From NCBI GenBank assembly GCA_003508835.1, contig PUFA01000012.1:20378001-20442000 (forward strand): a stretch of DNA of 64,000 nucleotides, given 5' to 3'. This DNA is from Eonycteris spelaea (taxonomy: Eukaryota > Chordata > Mammalia > Chiroptera > Pteropodidae). The notes beneath the pieces are model-generated. The model had not been told where the DNA came from. It was given only the letters and a program-made list of their open reading frames with translations, and searched no databases. This document shows positions 35,621 to 48,029 of the stretch, in pieces; within the stretch, counting starts at the first letter, position 1; each line of letters begins with the position of its first letter. A program made the position numbers and the translations under genes.

Positions 35621-38482
35621 GAAGGAAACCAACTAGGTTTTTGAGCAGCAGAATGACATGCTAGGGGTGAGGCATAACCTCTTTCCAGAATACTGGAAGC
35701 TGGAGGCAAAGTCGTTGTTGAAGGGACACCAGAGCATTGATAACACTCCCTTTCCCCACCCACCCCAAACCCCGTGAAGTTGCAGATATGGAGAGCAGTT
35801 TGATGTTTATTTGAGCATAGAGTTAGGAGAGACTGTTTGTAAGCATTCCTTAAACAGAAGCATATACATTGTTCGTCCAAAATGAAGGTGTAAGGTCCAA
35901 GCCTATCCAGAGCACAGACATAACAAGAATCTGATATGACCTCAGATGTAAAGATCCTATCCATTAGGGAACTAGAAGCCAGAGACACATGCCAAAGATT
36001 ACTGTATCTGCTTCCACCCTGTGCAGTCTTATCTCTGACTCAATCAACTAGGAACTCAATCTAACCTAAAGTGGGCATGTGGGGTCTGCCCCAGCCCTAT
36101 TGGCCTCATGCTTCTACATTGGCAGGAAAGTACTAACTGTGAAATTTGAACTGGGAGAAAGTACAGTGAGAAGAAATAATCACTTCTTACACATACACGG
36201 GAGGCTTAGGAGCCAGCCAAGAACCTTGTCATCTTCCCCAGTCACTATGTTCAGACTCTCCCTTTCAGAAAAAGAAAGTGTTGTGTCTTGCCTACTATCC
36301 AATTTAATCATATAGCCCATTTCCCAAACTTGCCTTCACAAACACTAGGCATGCACGTGACTTCTCCCAGATTTTGTTCCTTAACATTCTGGAGAAGCAT
36401 TGATTAGCTTGTGTCCTTTAAGGTTGCTTAGCAATGAGACCACAGGAGGCAGGGTGAGCAGCATGGAATTTCACAGGTGGCTCTTGCTTCCCTCTGTTGG
36501 GTTTGCTTCCACCCTCTGTTTCAGCTCGTTTTCATCTTCTAATTCTTCTGTAAAGTATTGATCTCAGTTTTGATGTTACAAAACTCGTTTTGGTGCCCAT
36601 CCTGTTGTAAACCACCCTGGAGCCTTTTCGAAAGCATGAAAGGCATACGTCAAAAACAAATTACACCAGTTTGGCCCCCCACGTCTGTGGTTGGAGCATG
36701 GCAAACACCACATCAGGTGTGTGCCAGTGACGCTCTGCACCAGGGACGCATCTGGAGATTCAGATTCATCAGAGCCACTCAAGAAATCTAGACAGGCAGC
36801 TGACAGACACTTGCCATAGTAGAGGGGCACAGAAGGATGAGCTGGCATCCAGACATAACATCACTCAGCCCTGTCTCCGGGGGAGTTCTGCCAGGAAGCT
36901 TGTTTACTACAATGAGTTGTACAGAACAGAAATATTAAGGTTTTGATATTGGATTCTAGCAGCACATTTGTGATACAGTATTGGATGGAAGGGAATTGGG
37001 ATTAGGCAGACCTCAGTCTGAATCTCAGGCAGGAGAAACAAAAGTTCCATGACCAAGAGAAGTGGCCCGCAGGATGGCATGGTGCTTTCTCTGCCACACC
37101 AACACACACCCAAGCCTCACCAGATTCCTGCAACCCCCACCGCGCCAAACAGAACCTGGCAAGCCCAGCTCAGAGGGGGTTTAAGGAGCCAAGCAGCCTC
37201 CTTAACTGTAGCGGTAGCTTGTCAGATCTTACTTTAAATGTCATATAACCATTTTTTACACAAATATAAATTTCTAATTTTGCTTTTGCCTTTACACATT
37301 CCTTTGGCATATGTGCTAAGCACATGCTTTTTAAAAACTAGCTATAGTTCAATTCCGATCTTATTTTAAAATGATCAGCATAGCACATTCTTATGCATAA
37401 TTCATTATGTGAACCATAAGGTTATTTTTTGAGCTCATGGGAGGGAGGGCAAGCATGAAGATAGTTTTGTGGGTCATGTCAAGTTCGGACCTGTAGGGAT
37501 TCCATAATTAGACCTCTTCCCATCTAGTTCACGTCCACTGCACGGGTATTCAGCTGAAAGTATCCGAATATCCCTAAACAGCATTTGGAAGTGGTTGCAA
37601 AGAAAAAATAATGCCACAACATCCTGCTTCAAAGCAGTTGTTTTTTTTCTTTACCTCCCAAAGTTCAAAAGTGAGATTTGTTTAAGCACACATCTTCACC
37701 TAGGTTTGTGCTGTGAGAAAAACTTCTGTTTGTTTTAACATCTCTGAGATCAGGATGCATCTTACGGTCTCTGTCAGCCAGACAGCACGCATGACACAGT
37801 TACCACAGCCCACACACAGGCGAACGTGGTTTGTAGTTCATCTCTCCATTTGAGACAAATGCATCACTGGTACTATGTATATTTAACTGCTGATTAAAAA
37901 GTCTTCACAAAGATTCACTGTGACTCAGCATTGAAACAAAAAGTTGTGTATGCAGAGGGCATCAAAGCAGAGCAACAGCAAAGACATTTGATATTTGTGG
38001 AACAAATGTTCATGATTGTAAGCATGGTCTTTGTTCCATATTCCAAAGTGACAACAAAGTTCTAAATGGGACTAAAGGAAAGACGCTCACGAAGCAGTCG
38101 AAACTGGGTTGTGTTTCACTGCCAAAACACAGCAAGACTGGCAGTTACACACCATGTGATACAAGTGAAGGGATGTATGATGAAAGTGTCTAGAAGAGTC
38201 TGAAGAGCTCTTTCGATAAGTATAGAATAAAAGTTGAAAACGTAAGAAATGTAAGAAATCATTACGTGAGTGTAATGGCAGTGTTTTCTCTCTCTTACTA
38301 GTGCATAAAGCAATAGTATGTTGCTTTTTATATTTGATGAAATGTGGTACCTCACACAGAAGAGCTAGAATTCCTTAGCTGGTATATTTATTGCCCAATC
38401 GTTAGCATGAGAAAATGTATAAAATTCACTCCCAGAAACGCAAGATTGACCACAAGCTGATGCCTCCTTAGTTGGTTTTGCC
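35621..38482. other. Unique-looking intron, repeat-poor at 37.2-38.4 kb
   Basis: No gene or clear repeat was recognised. 37240-38470 is AT-rich and lacks recognisable transposons. It holds octamer/POU-like ATGCATAAT (37394-37402) and many AACAAAG-type motifs. Confidence 0.4.
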
Positions 38483-38587
38483 TGTGTCGGCACCGAGCTG
38501 ATAGAGGAGGGAAGCTTTCAGTGGTGAGACGCCCAGTTGAAAGAATGCACGAGGGGCCGACATGAGACTGAAGCGGCAGCCCCAGCT

Positions 38588-38595
38588 TTATTACG
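38588..38595 (-). promoter_or_regulatory. Polyadenylation signal of the LTR
   Basis: AATAAAGC on the minus strand (GCTTTATT on plus), downstream of the TATA box in LTR order. Confidence 0.75.
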
Positions 38596-38631
38596 GGGAG
38601 CGCACACCTCTGCGCTAGGGGACCGCACGGG

Positions 38632-38644
38632 CTTTATATATGTC
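38632..38644 (-). promoter_or_regulatory. TATA box of the LTR
   Basis: ACATATATAAAGC on the minus strand, placed before the polyadenylation signal as in an LTR. Confidence 0.75.
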
Positions 38645-38820
38645 AGGGAACAATAGTGGCATCCTGCCACGTGTGCGTAATAAACAGTAAGCTGAGTCAT
38701 ACTGGCATAAGTTAGGTGCAGGCGTCTACTACATTAATGTAACATTTTAAATCCGGAGTCTCATCTCTAGCCGCGAGCCTGGATCACAGCCAGACCTGGG
38801 ACCTAGAGCCATGAACAACA

Positions 38821-39349
38821 GGTTTTGTGGCATCCTAGAATGAGTGAGCTGTAAAGGAGTCTCGGGTTTCCATGTTCTTACAGCTGGAGATGGCAAAGCC
38901 CAGAGTCCAAAAGCCTGCATTCAGTCACTGAACATGTGTTCAATGAGATGGATCATGATAGTGTGGAACATGGAGGCTCTTTTCTCAGTGCTCCAAGTAG
39001 ACACCTTGGGCCTGAAGAGGACAATGGAAGGAGCGGAGAAGCTGGGTAAGGAGGACATTTCAGATTGGGCGCCTGTTCATTCAGACTTCAGCAGTGTTTA
39101 TTTTCCTCCAGGACACCTTCCCCACAATTTCCTCTCACCTTTCCTTCTCTCCTACTGCCACCTTCTTTCTCTGCTTTTGTCCAATCCGCCCTTCCTTTCC
39201 CATCCCTCTTCTAGGTGGGATGATTAGAATGGGGAAGGAAATGGGGCATAGAGGGAAAAAGTAGCACAAACAGTAGGTTTTGGGAAAAAAAAAAAACAGT
39301 TTAAAAATTTAATAGGAACCTCCCTCATCTCAAATCCTACCATTTTCTT
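38821..39349. other. No recognised feature
   Basis: A 127-codon frame (38844-39227) has a pyrimidine-rich end and no recognised domain. Confidence 0.35.
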
Positions 39350-39562
39350 GATCAGGAATTGTCAAACTACAATATGCTGCTGCTTTGTGTAAATAAAGTT
39401 TTATTAAAACACAGCCACGCTATTTATTGACATCTTGTCTATGTCTGTTTTCACACTACAATGGCAGAATTGAGTAACTGCAACTGAGACCATATCCACA
39501 AAGCCTAAAATGCTTACTCTCTGGCCCTTACAGAAAAAGTTTGTTTACTTCTGGCCTAGTTA
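39350..39562. mobile_element. hAT-Charlie-type MITE (second copy)
   Basis: CAGGAATTGTCAAACTACAA, then gtaaataaagttttattaaa and agccacgctatttattgaca, with an end gtttgtttacttctg, is the family seen at 27157, more complete here. Confidence 0.8.
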
Positions 39563-40094
39563 AGTGCTTCCCCAAGAACATCCTGCAGAATTCTAGTTAT
39601 GCAAAAAATGTTACATAGATTTTACTGCAAAGAAAAAGATTCTCAGATCAAATAATTTTGGAAACCCTGTTTTTTAATCACAGAACCTCTTAGAGCCTTT
39701 AATAAGAGAACATGCATTGTGAATTTCGGAAGGCATGCAGCATTGTCACAAGAACCCTTTACTTACAGAGCACCTAATGGGTATAGAGTTCGTCAAGAAT
39801 ACACTTTGGGAAATGACTGTTTCACAATATCCAAGATGTGTTATTGCGTAAGTAAAGCAAGGTGTGCCTGGTACACACTCATCTGTATAAAAAGTGGGAG
39901 GGGAAGTGTAGTTAAGTGTTTCCTTGGGAATGTTTCAGTTATCTCCCAAAAGGTCCATAAAGAACTGGTAACACCACTCACCTTCAGCTCAGAGGGAGAT
40001 TTTCACTGTATTCATTTTCTGTATTTTGACTTTTGGATCGTGCCAATATACTTTATTACCTAAACAATCGATTAATCAGTCAATCAACATAATT
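39563..40094. other. No recognised feature
   Basis: A 114-codon frame (39719-40063) has no recognised domain. Confidence 0.35.
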
Positions 40095-40762
40095 AAGTTT
40101 TAAAACAAAACTGTAAACTGGTAAACCACTTTGGAAAACAGTTTGGCAATTTTTAACAAACTTAAATATACACTTACCATATGTCGTTTGGTAGAGGTTC
40201 TACTCCTAGGTGTTTACCCAAGAGAAATGAAAACATATGTCCATACAGACTTAAAACAAATGTTCGTAGCAGCTTTACTTCACAATAGTCCTAAACTAGA
40301 AATGACCCAAATGTTTGTCATCAGATGAATAAACATACCAATTAGAGTATATCCATATAATGGAATACTATTCAGCAATAAAAAAGGAACGAACCACTGA
40401 TATATGCAGCAAGTGGATAAATTTCACAGATGTTTGGATAAATTTCACATGTTATACGGAGTGAAAGCCAGACACAAAAGATTCTATCTAAATCCATTAA
40501 TGAAAAAGATCTAGAACAGATGAAACTAACCAGTAGTGATGGAAATCAGATCATTGGTTGCCTAAAGTGGGTGTAGGGGAGGAGATCTGACTGAAAAGGG
40601 GTACAGGGGAACTTTCCAGAGATACAGAAATATTCTATATCTTGATGGTGGTGGTGGCGGCTACACAATCACATATGTTTGTCAAAACTCATCAATTTGT
40701 ACACTTAAAATGCATATGGATTTTATTGCATATAAATCATACCTAACAAAGTTAATTTTAAA
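40095..40762 (+). mobile_element. Old L1 (L1ME/HAL1-like) 3' end, sense
   Basis: A decayed ORF2 C-terminus (GVYPREMKTYVHTD, then FVAALL) at 40131-40328 is followed by its 3' UTR (ttctatatcttgatggtggt, then tgtacacttaaaatgcatat). A local 14-bp duplication (ggataaatttcaca) occurs near 40414-40451. Confidence 0.8.
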
Positions 40763-41328
40763 AAGAAAGAAATGTCTTTCTGAACCACTCAAAAGGAAGC
40801 AATGAAAGAGGAAGGAGTATTCAGTAATTAGAAGATGGGTTATGTCAGTCCTCCTGTGTGATTATAAACAGGATAAACCTCTGCCCTATAGCGTGGGAAC
40901 CCCAGAGGAACAGAGATGAGCAGACCCTGCCTGCATCTGTTCTTTGTTTATTCAAGCTGGCTGGAAACCAGGTCTGCAGGAGCAAAGCTGCTCCACCTGG
41001 GTGAAGGTCTCTACTCACCATAAGTAAGGCTGGGGACCCTTCCCTACATGCCATGAACTGGATCAACTATGCTATATGCTGTCCCTGATGGTGTTACTTT
41101 GTTTCTGGGACCTTGCCAATTCTAAGGGTATCTCCAACATCATTTGGGGTGTAATAGCTGGTGAAATATCAGCAACACATTTGACTTTGCTACAGCCTAG
41201 AAATCTTACCCCAAATGGACCGTCTCCAGCTTACAAACCAATTGGACTCCAAAGTAAAAGACAGGAAAGAAGCCTTTTGACTCTTAGAACACATTTCCTA
41301 ATTGAAATAATATTATGGACAGTAAAAC

Positions 41329-41330
<2 letters not shown>

Positions 41331-41369
<39 letters not shown>
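41331..41369 (+). repeat. (AAT)n microsatellite
   Basis: Thirteen AAT units, which produce an artificial Asn-repeat in one reading frame. Confidence 0.97.
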
Positions 41370-41371
<2 letters not shown>

Positions 41372-41487
41372 TATAATAAATAGAAAAAAAGTCAACCTCT
41401 AAAAGTCCACCAGAATAAACCAAGACATCAAAGTCCTACTCTAACCTCATTGTAGCCAAAGTTCTCATTCCCACTTTAAAGCCAAAT

Positions 41488-41514
41488 GTTTTTTGTTTTT
41501 TGTTTTTTGTTTTT
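41488..41514 (+). repeat. (GTTTTTT)n simple repeat
   Basis: Nearly four GTTTTTT units. Confidence 0.9.
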
Positions 41515-41704
41515 CCATACTGGGTATAGGAATCAGCCTAATCTTCAGACCTTTGAAGATAAGTCCCCTCTCTTATGACAGTAAAAGACCCAGTGGTCGT
41601 CTTTGCTTACACATGTCCGTGTGCCATCTAGCAGACATGTCTAGGCAAGAATACAGACCCACCGGGGACTGTAGCACGTACATGAGATGGATATGTGGCC
41701 AGGT

Positions 41705-41820
41705 CTGGGTAGAATGGGGCTCAGAGCCAGCATGCAGAGTAAGATGGATCTAGGCTTCCAGCCTGGCTTTGCCACTTACCAGATGTGAGCTCTTGGGAAG
41801 ATTATTGCTGTGAGCAAGAA
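41705..41820 (+). repeat. MIR SINE
   Basis: tccagcctggctttgccact, then taccagatgtgagctcttgg, in sense MIR order. Confidence 0.65.
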
Positions 41821-42334
41821 AAGCAGCTACCGAAGTAACAGTCTGGAACGCATTTGTGTCTTTCCATAATGCCAGGTTTATGGAGTAGAAGCTACTCAGA
41901 TAAACTAAGCAAGTACCCAGGCAGGTTAACACAACACACAGAGAAGGAAAGTACAGTCTTACTCGACAGAGCCAAGGGATGAAAGTCCTGAGCGTCCCCA
42001 AAGTGAGCTCTGTTGACTTGGGGTGTGGAGAGCTGCACTTGGGTCCCAGGCCAACAGCTGTGATGGCTCAGAAGGTCAGAGTCTTTGGCTCTGGCACATC
42101 CATCCGTGGTGCTGTCGGGTTAGGCTTGAGCATCATCTGTCTAAGGTGCTCAGCTTATACGGACCTTACAAGGTGGGACCCTCATGCGTATTGGCTCCTG
42201 CAAGCGGAAGCTGATGTTTCTGTGGTTTGGGGCATTCTGGTCACACCCTAAGGGCGTTCCCATCATGCGCAAGTTGGCATTACTGTCATGGCTTCCGTGG
42301 AATTCATTTTGTGAAGCCTGAAAAGTCCTCAATT

Positions 42335-42455
42335 CTTTACAGTTTATACAGTCACTTAACCTCTTTGCATGTTGCCTCATCTTAAGTTAGCTGTGATGAT
42401 ATATACCTAGGTTGTTGAGGGTTTGAGATAATGTTATTGTATGGTTTGCTGAGAT
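42335..42455 (+). repeat. MIR SINE fragment
   Basis: tacagtcacttaacctcttt, then gaggtttgagataatgttat-like sequence. Confidence 0.5.
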
Positions 42456-42459
42456 AATG

Positions 42460-42880
42460 TAGGAGTCCCGTTTACTATCGATGTGTAACAAACCACCCCA
42501 AAACTTTGCGGTTTAAAACAATAGCACCATTTATTTTGTTCACAAACCTGCACTCTGGACAGAACTTAGGACAGCTTGTCTCTGCTGCACTTGGCGTCAC
42601 GTGGGCTGAAACCACCTGAAGGTTTGCTCACTCACAGTTGGGGGCTTAAAGAGCTGGGGCTCCTTGGGCATCTCCATCTCTGTGTGATCCACCCAGCATG
42701 GCAGCTTCAGGCAGCCAGACTTACTACAGGTCACCTTTTATTAACTCATACGGGAACTTGGAGCTCATCGTGTCACTTCTGCCATAGTCACAGGCTTGCC
42801 CAGAAACACGGGGAGGGAACATAGACTCCATCTCTCCATGAATATCAACGTCACACTGTAGGAAGAACCTGCGGGGTAAG
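42460..42880 (-). mobile_element. MaLR/ERVL-type LTR fragment, antisense
   Basis: tgtaacaaaccaccccaaaa, then ttgcggtttaaaacaatagc and tcgtgtcacttctgccatag, follows an ancient antisense mammalian LTR pattern also seen at 51890-52435. Confidence 0.55.
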
Positions 42881-44118
42881 ATATTGGTGCAGTTCTATTT
42901 GGAAAATATAACCTGGAGTAGTAGCAAAGTACATAATGCAGTACCTGGAATGTAGACCGAATAAACGATACCTATGTGACCATTACTGCCGCTACCATCA
43001 CTGTTAGTGCCATCACTTCTATTAGTAGTATTAGCATTATTGTTGTCAATCCTGATGCAGCTGTCACTGCTGATGTTCTGATGCTTGCCCCACCCTTGGT
43101 GGGTTAGAGCCACAGACACAAAAGCTATTTCCAGGAAATTATTCCATGGGAAAACACTGCTGGCCCAAAATTTCTGCAGCATAATTCACAGTGAGTGAAG
43201 GCCATGTGTGCGTTGTGAGCAGAGGGGGCTTTGAATACACAAGTTCTGAACCTGGGGGTGGGGGCAGAAAGCAAGCTCAGACTTCTGTATAAAAATGAGT
43301 TTGTTGAGCACCTGTAGCCTCCTTCCCCAGTGATGATGGCCCATAGAGCCCCTTCGTCCCAGCTCTCCCCTCCCACTTCACCTAGGAAAGAAATGTGGCA
43401 TAAGTTTACGGAATTCTTTAACCCGCCCTGCAATGCATGGACTTCTCAGAACTCACGACCGAGGGCAGAATTTGGACTTCATCAATTGAAAGGTGTCCTA
43501 AGAGCCCAAGAAAAAATAGACCATAAATCCAAAGTGCAAATCACAGAGTTAGTGTAGAGTCTTTTCCTGATGGAAGAGGAAAAGCCACTCCTCGTCTCCC
43601 CGCCCTCCCACTGCCTTTCATGATGCTCTCAGGAAGCAACTCTATGTAGAAGCTGACCTACTTGTCACTGAAGGGCTCCTTTGCTATTGCAGGAGCACTT
43701 TCTGAACCTGGGCTTCCCCAGAAGATTCCACATCCACTTGGAGTTGAGCACAACACAGAGGAACAAACACATTTTGAGGTTGTACTTTACAAATGCAAAT
43801 TAATTTCACCATGGGCAGATAGTTGAGATTCCTTTTGTTCTTGGCTCACTTTAGATTAAGAAGGTGCAGAGGACCAGGGACCTGGCCGGGCCAGATAGCA
43901 TTTGTTTCCAAAAAAAGCTACATCTGAAGTTAGCTAAGCAGAGTGGGATGGAGCGTTGCTGTAGGCCACCTGACTATTTTTATTTGAAACTTACTAAATG
44001 CCTAGATGACTTCCTGTGTGGCTTCCCTCTCTACCTCTTCTCTGTGACTATCCTGTGGACAGCATGGTCTTCTCTAGCAGAACCAGTTAGACGCTGCTGC
44101 ACTCCCTTAGGCCATATC
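42881..44118. other. No recognised feature
   Basis: A trinucleotide-rich stretch (42960-43060, ATT/ACT-type) and overlapping short ORFs without domains. Confidence 0.35.
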
Positions 44119-44290
44119 TTTCAAACTTTGGTGAGATCAGAATAACTGTAGGTTTCTTTTTCAAAAAATACAGATTGTCTAGCCTGTCCCTGAGTTTCCG
44201 ATTCAGTGGATCAGGAGTGGGGACCTAAGGGTCTCTATTTCTAACGAGTTTCCCAGGTGGTGCTGATGCTGCTGGTGGTCTACGCTCCTG
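44119..44290. mobile_element. MER5-like hAT MITE
   Basis: ttcaaactttggtgagatca, then tttccgattcagtggatcag, tctatttctaacgagtttcc and ccaggtggtgctgatgctgc match the element. Confidence 0.75.
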
Positions 44291-44389
44291 GCAATGCATG
44301 TTCCTGTTACAGGATTTATTATATTCTGCTTTTCATTACTATTTTTATAGCAAAGACTTAATACTGTCCAAGACGACGCTGGATAGGGC

Positions 44390-44900
44390 AAATTTCCCCA
44401 AGTGCAGGGGGAAACCAGCCCTGAGAGAAGAGGGTCCTTTGGCAAAGAGTAAAGAACAAATTCAACACACAGGCCAAAGTCAGAGCCAACAGGAAAGTTT
44501 ATTAGGAAAGGGATAACACTCCGCAGAGTGTGGTCTCCTCTCAGAGGCAGAGAGTGAGAGGGACAGTGAGAGAGACAGAGAAAAGTCACTGAAAGGGACC
44601 CTGAGTGTTCCGGGAATTCAGTTTCTGTGTCATCCTTTAGTTCCCATATCCTTCGCTATGGATGTATAGTGAGGAAGGGGAAGACTATGTAGCATGAAAA
44701 GGTAGGAATATGTAGTGCAAGGCCTGCTGCCAGCTCCCAGCCTTTAATCCTTAGGCTCCCCATGGCTTTAGCCCTAGGAATGACTCTTGGGCCCTGGTTC
44801 CCCTTCACAGGTGTGGGGAATGGGTCCTTAGCAATCCAGCAGAACTCTGCCTTTGTTCTGAAGGTGTCCTCCTTGGCCTGGCTGCGGGCTGATCAGCATG
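44390..44900 (-). mobile_element. Possible LTR, antisense
   Basis: On the minus strand the segment has an AATAAACTTTCC polyadenylation-type signal (complement of GGAAAGTTTATT at 44492-44503) preceded by a CT-rich tract of TCTCT/CACT units and a CCTTTTCATGC-type upstream part. This is the organisation of a solo LTR, but ends are not resolved and the family is unknown. Confidence 0.35.
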
Positions 44901-44964
44901 TTGCAGTCTCTGAATGTGGCTTCATTAACATTTTAATTCTCTTGCCTCCTCCCTACATTAAATG

Positions 44965-45250
44965 GAAATATAATATGAACCCCATATGTAATTTTAAATT
45001 GTATAGTAGCCATATTAATTAAAAGATGAAATTAATTTCAAAAATTTTATTTAACCAAATATATCTAAAATATTTCAATATGTATTCAATACAAAAAATG
45101 TTAATGGGATAGTCTACTTTTTTGTATTAAGTCTTCAAAAGTAGATATGTATTTTAAGTTTACAGCATATTTCCATTTGAACCAGCCACATTTGGAGTGC
45201 TCAGTAGCCTCATGTGGCTAGTGGCTACCATACTGGACAATGCAGACTTA
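44965..45250. mobile_element. hAT-type MITE (long copy)
   Basis: aatttcaaaaattttattta, then ctaaaatatttcaatatgta, agtcttcaaaagtagatatg and a terminal gtggctaccatactggacaa. It is the same family as 26966-27126 and has a long A/T-rich centre. Confidence 0.75.
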
Positions 45251-45254
45251 AATA

Positions 45255-45445
45255 ACATTCGCTGTGCACTAACAATGTTATAAACCCTTTATATATTAAC
45301 TCATTTAATCCTCACAGTAGTCTTATGAGGTAATTAGTGTATTAATCTCATTTTCCAGGCGAGGGAACCAAGGCGAGAGCTGAGGTAACTTGCCCAAGGT
45401 CACCTAGCTAGAAAGCAGGGAGAGGGGGTTTGGACCTTGGCAGTG
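45255..45445 (-). repeat. MIR SINE, antisense
   Basis: tttaatcctcacagtagtct, then ttccaggcgagggaaccaag and ttgcccaaggtcacctagct, the complete antisense MIR order. Confidence 0.85.
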
Positions 45446-45499
45446 TGGCCTCAGGGTCAGCCACACTGCCACAAAGCCCTCCTGCTCAACCACAATGCT

Positions 45500-45612
45500 C
45501 TGGACAGTAGGGAGGCAACGGCATTTCTTTGTGTGCCCCGTAGCATAGACAGTGCGTAGACAGGACACGCAGTAAATATGGGCTGAATGAATTAAGCGAA
45601 TGAGGGAAGAAA
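45500..45612 (+). repeat. L2 3'-end fragment
   Basis: gtgtgccccgtagcatagac, then gtaaatatgggctgaatgaa. A weak L2 pattern. Confidence 0.45.
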
Positions 45613-47245
45613 ATAAGGTAGTGATGAGGGATTCGTCAGATGTTCAGCCAATAGGATTGGGTGCCCCCAGTCATCACTCGTACATGACTGGATGAGAGGG
45701 AATGTTTTTAAATTAAACTTGAAATTGCCTTTTTAAAGGAGCTTCCAGGCTAATGGAAGGATGTGAGAAAATACACCACGACAGAAGGAAAAGTCTTACG
45801 TACTGTCATGTAGTGTGGCCTTCACGATTAGGGTGACTGGAACCCAGAAGGGGTACACCAAGGGGGGCCACCCAGAAGTAGCAAATCCTTAAAAGGATGT
45901 TAAATGAGATGGAAGGGTTATGGGAGAGTGAGACAAGGGAAAGGAGTGACAAGAAGGAAGAATCGTCTTCCCAGCAGCAGCAGCAGTGACTGAATTCCGT
46001 GCACTGCACACCTGGCTCCCTGGAAGCAGACTGAGCTGCAGAGTTTGCATACAGGAGGGTTTTGGAAGTGTTCCCAGAATCAACACCTTTAGGAGGGTGA
46101 GGGAAGCAGGATGGGGCAGGGGGAGAAGCTGGGCTGCGATGCAGTTACACCGATGCAGTTACACCAGTTACACCGGAGGCTTTAGCCAACCCAGCAGGGA
46201 ACTCTGGAGCTCCACAGCCCTTCATAGTCCTCCCAGATTGAGGCCAGGGGACCAGCCCTTTTAACCCCACAGGAACCAATCATTGGATGCGGGTTTCCCA
46301 GCAGGGGGGTGTAACCTTGAGTGATGTAGCTCTCTTGAGCTGAGACCAATCGCTGAGGAGAAGCTCAGCTGCGTGGAAGGAGGAATCTGGGCGGTGGACT
46401 ACAGTGTCCACTACACCCATTCCGTGCAAACTCGAAAGAACAAATGAGAGAACCTCACAGCGAATGGAAAGCAGCAGCCTGACTCTGAAGGCAGCCAGCT
46501 TATCTGGGAAACTGAAACAGTTACACAACTAGTGAGTGAATTTACACTTGGCTCCAGTGTCTTTTCTCGCCACACCTCTCCAGGAAAAAGAAGATTGAAT
46601 AGAACTAACCACCCTTTATTCAAAGTGTCCTGTTCCTAGATCTGTAGGATTGTAACACTGTGTGTTCTAGAATCTAAAAGAAATTCGGACCGTGTTTGGG
46701 GGAGGGAGGTGCGCACTTACCTATGTGCCTTGGGCACCTGAGCTCTTGGGTCCTGTGGCTAGAGTAAAGGGAAAACAGCTAAGCAAATCTCAGTGGCAAG
46801 GAACTACCTCTTCTCCTCAGCCCCCGGCCTAGGAGGTAGAGGCAGCTACCTTCCTACCCCTGAGGAGGGTGTCTGCAAAACACAACATCCCCAAGGAGGG
46901 TTGTGGCAGTCCCCACACCACCCCAAGCTTGGCCTGGGGCTTAGAGCCTTTCAGGGAAGTGCTTCGGTCCTGATCCTGATTATTTTTATTGGGTTCAAAT
47001 CAGGGACAGAGTTTGAACTGTGTGCCTGGAGTAGAGCCAGACCAGAGTGGAACAACCCTGAAGGGCCTGATTCTGCACGGTCATCTGCTTGTCATCTCCT
47101 AGGTCTGCTGAAGCTAGGACTCCTTTGATCAGGCGGTGAGCTCACTGGGAACAGAAGTAATCAAGCATTATCACTAATGGGCTTTTGTAGCTGGCACGGT
47201 CCACAGCTGGAAACAGAAAAAAAAGAAGTAGAGAAGGGGAACAAA
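45613..47245. other. No gene recognised
   Basis: Unique-looking sequence. A (CAG)n-like patch at 45976-45987 and a local duplication of gatgcagttacaccg near 46138-46165. Confidence 0.35.
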
Positions 47246-47299
<54 letters not shown>

Positions 47300-47305
47300 T
47301 TATTT
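47246..47305 (+). repeat. (ATCT)n microsatellite
   Basis: About 13 ATCT units, ending in an ATTTATTT variant. Confidence 0.97.
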
Positions 47306-48029
47306 GCATGTGCAACTTAGCTACCCTTGAAAGAGTTAACCTTGAATAAATCTTTTAAGTTCTCCAAACATCAGTTGTAGGGAACAAAACCCACCTCACA
47401 AAAGTTTTATGAGTATAAATCAGTTTGCACATGTAAAATACTTGCAAACGTAATTGATGCTTCATCAATGTGTGTTCTTATTCTGGACATCAGCACACTA
47501 TAATGTATGCTAAAGTGTTTCCCACCTGTGGTTAAACTTACCTTTTCAGAATTTGTCAGAATTTTCTCTGCCAGAATGCATTTTATTACCCATGGTGAGA
47601 AATAAGGCAATAGCAGCCACTTCCATGAGATCATGGTGCCAGCTTACCGGGGAAACATAATGCTGCGCTCAGCATCGCCCTCAATAAATGTGTATTGAAT
47701 GTGTAAATGAGGAAATGAACAAATGGAGGAATGGCAGTAAGAGGGCTCAGGTTTCTCCTCTTCCAGGAAGCCTTCCTGGGTTCCTCCAGCTTACATGGGT
47801 TCCCTGTCAAGTGGCTGCACAGAAAATCTGCTCCATCCAACATAGTCCTGAATGACCACCCTCCATTGTGTTCTTCTTGCTCTTTATGCTTGTTTTTGTT
47901 TCCTTGGCTTGACATGGTGTTTCCTTCAGAAAGCTACCTCCAAGTCCATGTTGAATTATTCAAGTACCTAAATCCACAGATTTATACACAAAAAGAATAA
48001 TGAAGAAGTAAAGGGTGGGTACTCTTAAA
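47306..48029. other. No recognised feature
   Basis: Unique-looking sequence. A short L2/MIR terminal scrap may be present near 47665-47705 (gccctcaataaatgtgtatt). Confidence 0.35.

Larger units (their letters stand above)
38483..38820 (-). mobile_element. Well-preserved solo LTR of an endogenous retrovirus, antisense
   Basis: On the minus strand the ~338-bp segment begins TGTTGTTCATGG and ends CCGACACA. It contains an ordered promoter region with a TATA box (ACATATATAAAGCCC), an AATAAAGC polyadenylation signal about 50 bp further on, then a short R/U5 part (ttctttcaactgggcgtctc). The heptamer GGTTTTG lies on both sides (38474-38480 and 38821-38827), a likely target-site duplication. No coding sequence is attached. 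The retroviral family is not assigned. Confidence 0.85.
40763..41704. other. No gene recognised; simple repeats
   Basis: (AAT)n at 41331-41369 and (GTTTTTT)n at 41488-41514. No credible ORF. Confidence 0.4.

Noticed and set aside
41076..41402. 108-codon frame with an Asn repeat
   Set aside because: The Asn run is the (AAT)n microsatellite, and the remainder has no domain.
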